Below, piece by piece: positions 5,917-7,782 of a stretch of 7,782 nucleotides of DNA (positions are counted from its first letter, which is position 1; each line of letters begins with the position of its first letter). The position numbers were made by a program, and so were the translations under genes. The notes below the pieces were generated by a model that was given only the letters and a program-made list of their open reading frames with translations, was not told the DNA's origin and searched no databases. Where the stretch lies: NCBI GenBank assembly GCA_003660605.1, contig QMUN01000028.1, forward strand, positions 1 through 7,782. Direction: 5' to 3'. The stretch comes from Thermococci archaeon. Lineage in GTDB: Archaea; Methanobacteriota_B; Thermococci; Methanofastidiosales; B48-G16.

Positions 5917-6585
5917 TCATTTTTTTGCTGAGATATAGTATATAAGGGCGAAAAATGCTACAACTGCCACAAATATAATTAAGCCGTATCTTAAAAGATC
6001 TAACTGTATTTTCAAATCTGCATCAGAGATCTTAGATTTACAGTATTCTTCTTTTTCTTTCTCACCCAATTGCTTAAATTTATTCAATGCTATATTATAC
6101 TGTTCTTTACTCTCTCTGTATTTTCCTTTTGCATAAAGAGAATCTGCATTTGTCAATGCCTCATAAGCTTCATCTCTAAGTTTTTCCCTGAATTCTCTGG
6201 CTTCAATTGTCTCTCTCATTTCGTTGTAAAAATCCTCTGAATTAGAGAATTCCTCAATTCTACCAATTTCTTCCGCATGAACATCTAAAAACACAACGGT
6301 CGGAGCTTTTTCTATGCCATAAGCTTCGCATATTGCTTTTGAAGTAAATTTATAAAGCTTCATTGCATAAAAATGACTGTTTATATACTCGGAAACCTTT
6401 GAATCCTCAAGAATACGATCCGCATTTTCTGTCCATTCGTCGTATACATAAAGAAGTACAAGTTTGTTTTCTGCTTTCGCCATCTCGCATACTGTATTGA
6501 GATCCGTTTCATATACCCAGTTCACATACCCACTTACCAATGGAATTAACAACAAGATTATGGAGATTACGCACTTCTTTACCAT
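5917..6585 (-). CDS. Membrane-anchored thioredoxin-fold protein without a CXXC motif
   Basis: This 222-residue protein is of unknown function. A signal peptide is visible at about 1-19 (KK, then a hydrophobic core, then SGY). A thioredoxin-like domain of the Thioredoxin_7/DUF255-like kind follows (about 22-130): LVLLYVYDEWTENADRI (42-58) matches the active-site strand and helix, IEKAPTVVFLD (91-101) contains the cis-Pro95, and EEIGRIEEF follows. The redox cysteines of WCxxC are replaced by W-T-E-N-A (51-55), so dithiol chemistry is excluded. A charged helical, TPR-like stretch (about 130-195, with YAKGKYRESKEQYNIAL) leads to one membrane helix (about 199-217) and a short SAKK tail. The predicted topology puts the bulk of the protein outside the membrane. 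It is probably cotranscribed with, or separately promoted behind, the UbiA gene 31 bases upstream. It may be a binding or chaperone module rather than an enzyme. Confidence 0.75.
   Translation of the reverse strand: MVKKCVISIILLLIPLVSGYVNWVYETDLNTVCEMAKAENKLVLLYVYDEWTENADRILEDSKVSEYINSHFYAMKLYKFTSKAICEAYGIEKAPTVVFLDVHAEEIGRIEEFSNSEDFYNEMRETIEAREFREKLRDEAYEALTNADSLYAKGKYRESKEQYNIALNKFKQLGEKEKEEYCKSKISDADLKIQLDLLRYGLIIFVAVVAFFALIYYISAKK
5920..5926 (+). terminator. T7 terminator candidate for the dodecin gene
   Basis: A run of seven T residues starts four bases after the dodecin stop codon. It is the complement of the two AAA lysine codons ending the convergent membrane protein gene, so the terminator would double as coding sequence on the other strand. 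Confidence 0.5.
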
Positions 6586-6605
6586 ATACTTTCCATGTTT
6601 CTTGG

Positions 6606-6621
6606 ATATTTATATTTTATG
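6606..6621 (-). promoter_or_regulatory. Probable internal promoter for the thioredoxin-fold gene
   Basis: The minus strand reads GCATAAA followed by ATATAAATAT, centred about 26 bases before the ATG at 6585. This spacing fits a leaderless transcript. The element overlaps the TAA stop codon of the UbiA gene, so the downstream gene could be expressed independently. A GGAAAG four bases before the ATG is a weak Shine-Dalgarno alternative. Confidence 0.5.
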
Positions 6622-7441
6622 CAATCTGATCTATAATTTTTGATACAAAAAATACAAAGAGAACGCCGTACATTTCTATTTTCAATGATTTTTCTGCTCT
6701 TGAAACATTTTTTTTACTGATATACAAAGTCCAGAACACAAAGATATTCAGTACCGATATCATGAAAAGATACTGAACTCCAAAAATGTTGTAAACATAC
6801 GGAAGAAATGTGGTAATCATACCTGATAATAAAAATATCTGAGATATCAAAAGAGATTTTTTCTCTCCATAAATTATGGGAAGGGTAGATGATCCCATCT
6901 CTTTGTCTCCTTTTATATCATCTATGTCCTTCATAATTTCTCTCGAGATATTCGCAAGAAATGAGCATATGAAAAGCATTCCCACAGCTTCCATTTTGTT
7001 TACGGCAGCTCCCCCATAAAGGAAGGTGAGAGATGTCAAAAAACCCACCAGTATATTCCCAACAAAGCACATTCTTTTCAGTTTATAGGCGTATAAAAAC
7101 ATCAATATACTTGCAGTAATGCAGATAAAAAATGCTTTAAAATTGACAAAATACGCTATAAAACATGCAAGAATAAGAAGGAAGATGGCATAAAAAAATG
7201 CTGCTTTTAAATTCATTTCCCCCCTGGGTAAAACTCTATCCTTCCTATTTATTTTGTCTATATCATAATCAAAATAATCATTGATCACCATTCCTCCCGA
7301 ACATGCAACAATTGAGACTATACTTGCCAGTATGACTTTATATGTAAACGGGTATCCTCCTGCAATTATACCCGCTATGAAAACAGCAAAACCTGACATT
7401 ACCGAGTTCACTGGCCTAGTGATCCTTATGTAGGGATGCAT
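6617..7441 (-). CDS. ubiA: UbiA prenyltransferase, probable (S)-2,3-di-O-geranylgeranylglyceryl phosphate synthase
   Basis: This 274-residue integral membrane enzyme likely transfers the second geranylgeranyl group onto geranylgeranylglyceryl phosphate, making the diether core of archaeal lipids. Both Mg-pyrophosphate motifs are visible: NDYFDYDID (54-62), followed by NRKDRVLPRGE (65-75), and REIMKDIDDIKGDKE (167-181). The R-x-L-P-x-G and REIxKDIxDxxGD wording is typical of the archaeal DGGGP synthase branch rather than of ubiquinone, menaquinone or heme O UbiA enzymes. About eight or nine hydrophobic helices are spread along the protein and the length is normal. The ATG at 7441 starts MHPYIRITRPVNS, the expected N-terminus. 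Its promoter region is shared with the divergent tRNA gene, and the thioredoxin-fold gene follows after 31 bases. The family is certain; the exact substrate is inferred. Confidence 0.92.
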   Translation of the reverse strand: MHPYIRITRPVNSVMSGFAVFIAGIIAGGYPFTYKVILASIVSIVACSGGMVINDYFDYDIDKINRKDRVLPRGEMNLKAAFFYAIFLLILACFIAYFVNFKAFFICITASILMFLYAYKLKRMCFVGNILVGFLTSLTFLYGGAAVNKMEAVGMLFICSFLANISREIMKDIDDIKGDKEMGSSTLPIIYGEKKSLLISQIFLLSGMITTFLPYVYNIFGVQYLFMISVLNIFVFWTLYISKKNVSRAEKSLKIEMYGVLFVFFVSKIIDQIA

Positions 7442-7476
7442 AACTCTTTTAATATGAATGTAAATAAAAAGTTATA

Positions 7477-7484
7477 GTATAAAA
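7477..7484 (-). promoter_or_regulatory. Possible TATA box of the UbiA gene
   Basis: TTTTATAC on the minus strand is preceded by an A-rich BRE-like stretch and would start transcription near 7455, giving a leader of about 14 bases. A weaker AT block at 7460-7470 could instead give a leaderless message. The element abuts the TATA box of the divergent tRNA gene. Confidence 0.4.
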
Positions 7485-7493
7485 TTTTTAAAT
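7485..7493 (+). promoter_or_regulatory. Promoter of the tRNA-Thr gene
   Basis: TTTTTAAAT, preceded by ATAAAA, is centred 26 bases before the mature 5' end of the tRNA at 7515. This is the spacing expected of archaeal tRNA promoters, which use an upstream TATA box. Confidence 0.5.
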
Positions 7494-7514
7494 CTGTAAG
7501 CTAAATTCTTATAT

Positions 7515-7586
7515 GCCTCGGTGGCTCAGTGGTAGAGCGGCTGCCTCGTAAGCAGCAAGTCGGGGGTTCAAATCCCCCTCGGGGCT
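7515..7586 (+). tRNA. tRNA-Thr (anticodon CGT)
   Basis: The full cloverleaf was folded by hand. The acceptor GCCTCGG (7515-7521) pairs with TCGGGGC (7579-7585), with two G-U pairs. The D-stem is GCTC/GAGC (7524-7527 and 7535-7538) with loop AGTGGTA. The anticodon stem is GCTGC/GCAGC (7540-7544 and 7552-7556) with loop CTCGTAA, placing anticodon CGT at 7547-7549 after T33 and before A37. The variable loop has five bases. The T-stem is GGGGG/CCCCC (7562-7566 and 7574-7578) with loop TTCAAAT. The discriminator is T (7586), as in archaeal threonine tRNAs. There is no intron and CCA is not encoded. It decodes ACG. The last 19 bases overlap the end of a protein gene on the other strand. Confidence 0.97.
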
Positions 7587-7782
7587 TTTAAGTTATCCTC
7601 TTTAGAAGCAAAGATCAGTACTGCCAGAATTGGGAAAAATACAGCACCCCAGAGTATGGGGTTGTACTTCAGAACCTTTGACCCATCTAATGGAGGGATG
7701 GGGAGGAGATTGAATAGAGCAAGGAAGAGGTTAAAGTATGCGAGGAAAAATAAAAAATTATTAGATACAAAGGAGGACAATC
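7568..7782 (-). CDS. M50 / site-2 protease-family membrane peptidase, C-terminal fragment (runs off right edge)
   Basis: The last 70 codons are in the window, and the 5' part with the HExxH zinc motif lies beyond the right edge. The visible segment has a hydrophobic helix ending [20 protein letters not shown], which contains the N-x-x-P-x-x-P-x-D-G motif of S2P proteases; its Asp is the third zinc ligand. A second hydrophobic stretch ([15 protein letters not shown]) and a short polar tail follow. These enzymes cleave membrane-embedded or membrane-associated proteins. A TTG near the edge could be misread as a start, but the sequence before the motif is mid-protein, so the gene is truncated by the window. 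Its TGA stop (7570-7568) lies in the T-loop of the convergent tRNA gene, and the residues APRGI are encoded antisense to the tRNA 3' half. Confidence 0.82.
   Translation of the reverse strand, partial: LSSFVSNNFLFFLAYFNLFLALFNLLPIPPLDGSKVLKYNPILWGAVFFPILAVLIFASKEDNLKAPRGI

Noticed and set aside
6579..6595. An earlier ATG upstream of the thioredoxin-fold gene, at 6595-6593
   Set aside because: It is out of frame and closes after five codons, so it cannot extend the protein; an upstream mini-ORF role is unsupported.
7515..7586. A tRNA intron or atypical anticodon
   Set aside because: The anticodon loop is seven bases with T33 and A37 and both stem strands pair completely, so the gene is uninterrupted and normal.
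7568..7780. The protease fragment as a complete 70-residue gene starting at TTG near the right edge
   Set aside because: The S2P motif with its preceding helix is the C-terminal part of a longer protein; the frame is open to the window edge and no promoter or Shine-Dalgarno could be seen for a start there.
1..7782. A defence island, toxin-antitoxin pair, CRISPR array, prophage or insertion sequence
   Set aside because: All long frames are accounted for by housekeeping-type genes; there are no direct repeat arrays, terminal inverted repeats, integrases or transposases. The tRNA gene also has no adjoining integrase or duplicated 3' end.

Overview
The window looks like the chromosome of a thermophilic euryarchaeon, most likely of the Thermoplasmata or DHVE2 type (Aciduliprofundum-like); that placement is an inference. 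The archaeal evidence is direct: a two-ring Cdc48/VAT ATPase, a UbiA-type digeranylgeranylglyceryl phosphate synthase, a bacterio-opsin-activator-type (HTH_10) regulator, TATA/BRE boxes at leaderless spacing, and a tRNA without encoded CCA. There is no sign of a phage, transposon, CRISPR array or defence system. Coding density is extreme.

Left part (1-1988, minus strand): an ABC-2 exporter operon of ATPase, permease and the start of a probable second permease, with both junctions formed by ATGA overlaps. A divergent HTH_10 regulator (2091-2741) faces away from it across about 100 bases and is the obvious candidate regulator. By hand count the regulator gene is about 30% GC, while sampled exporter lines are near 45-50%.

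Middle part: the regulator converges, with one base between stop codons, on a large Cdc48/VAT gene (2743-4959, minus). Cdc48 is divergent from an FAHD1-like fumarylacetoacetate hydrolase family gene (5011-5667, plus). One AT-rich block in the 51-base gap is placed about 25-27 bases from both start codons, so both messages may be leaderless. A dodecin-fold gene (5713-5916, plus) follows with its own promoter and a strong Shine-Dalgarno site.

Right part: the dodecin gene converges with zero spacing on a membrane-anchored thioredoxin-fold protein that has lost its CXXC (5917-6585, minus). Upstream of that is the UbiA prenyltransferase (6617-7441, minus) of archaeal ether-lipid synthesis. A tRNA-Thr(CGT) gene lies at 7515-7586 (plus). 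Finally, the C-terminal end of an M50/site-2 protease gene enters from the right edge on the minus strand, and its stop codon falls inside the tRNA T-loop.

The genes do not form one pathway. The points most worth a second look are the tRNA/protease antisense overlap, the redox-dead thioredoxin-like membrane protein, the dodecin lacking its usual flavin-contact residues, the HbYX-like tail of Cdc48, and the very tight convergent gene ends with T-run terminators embedded in the opposing genes.
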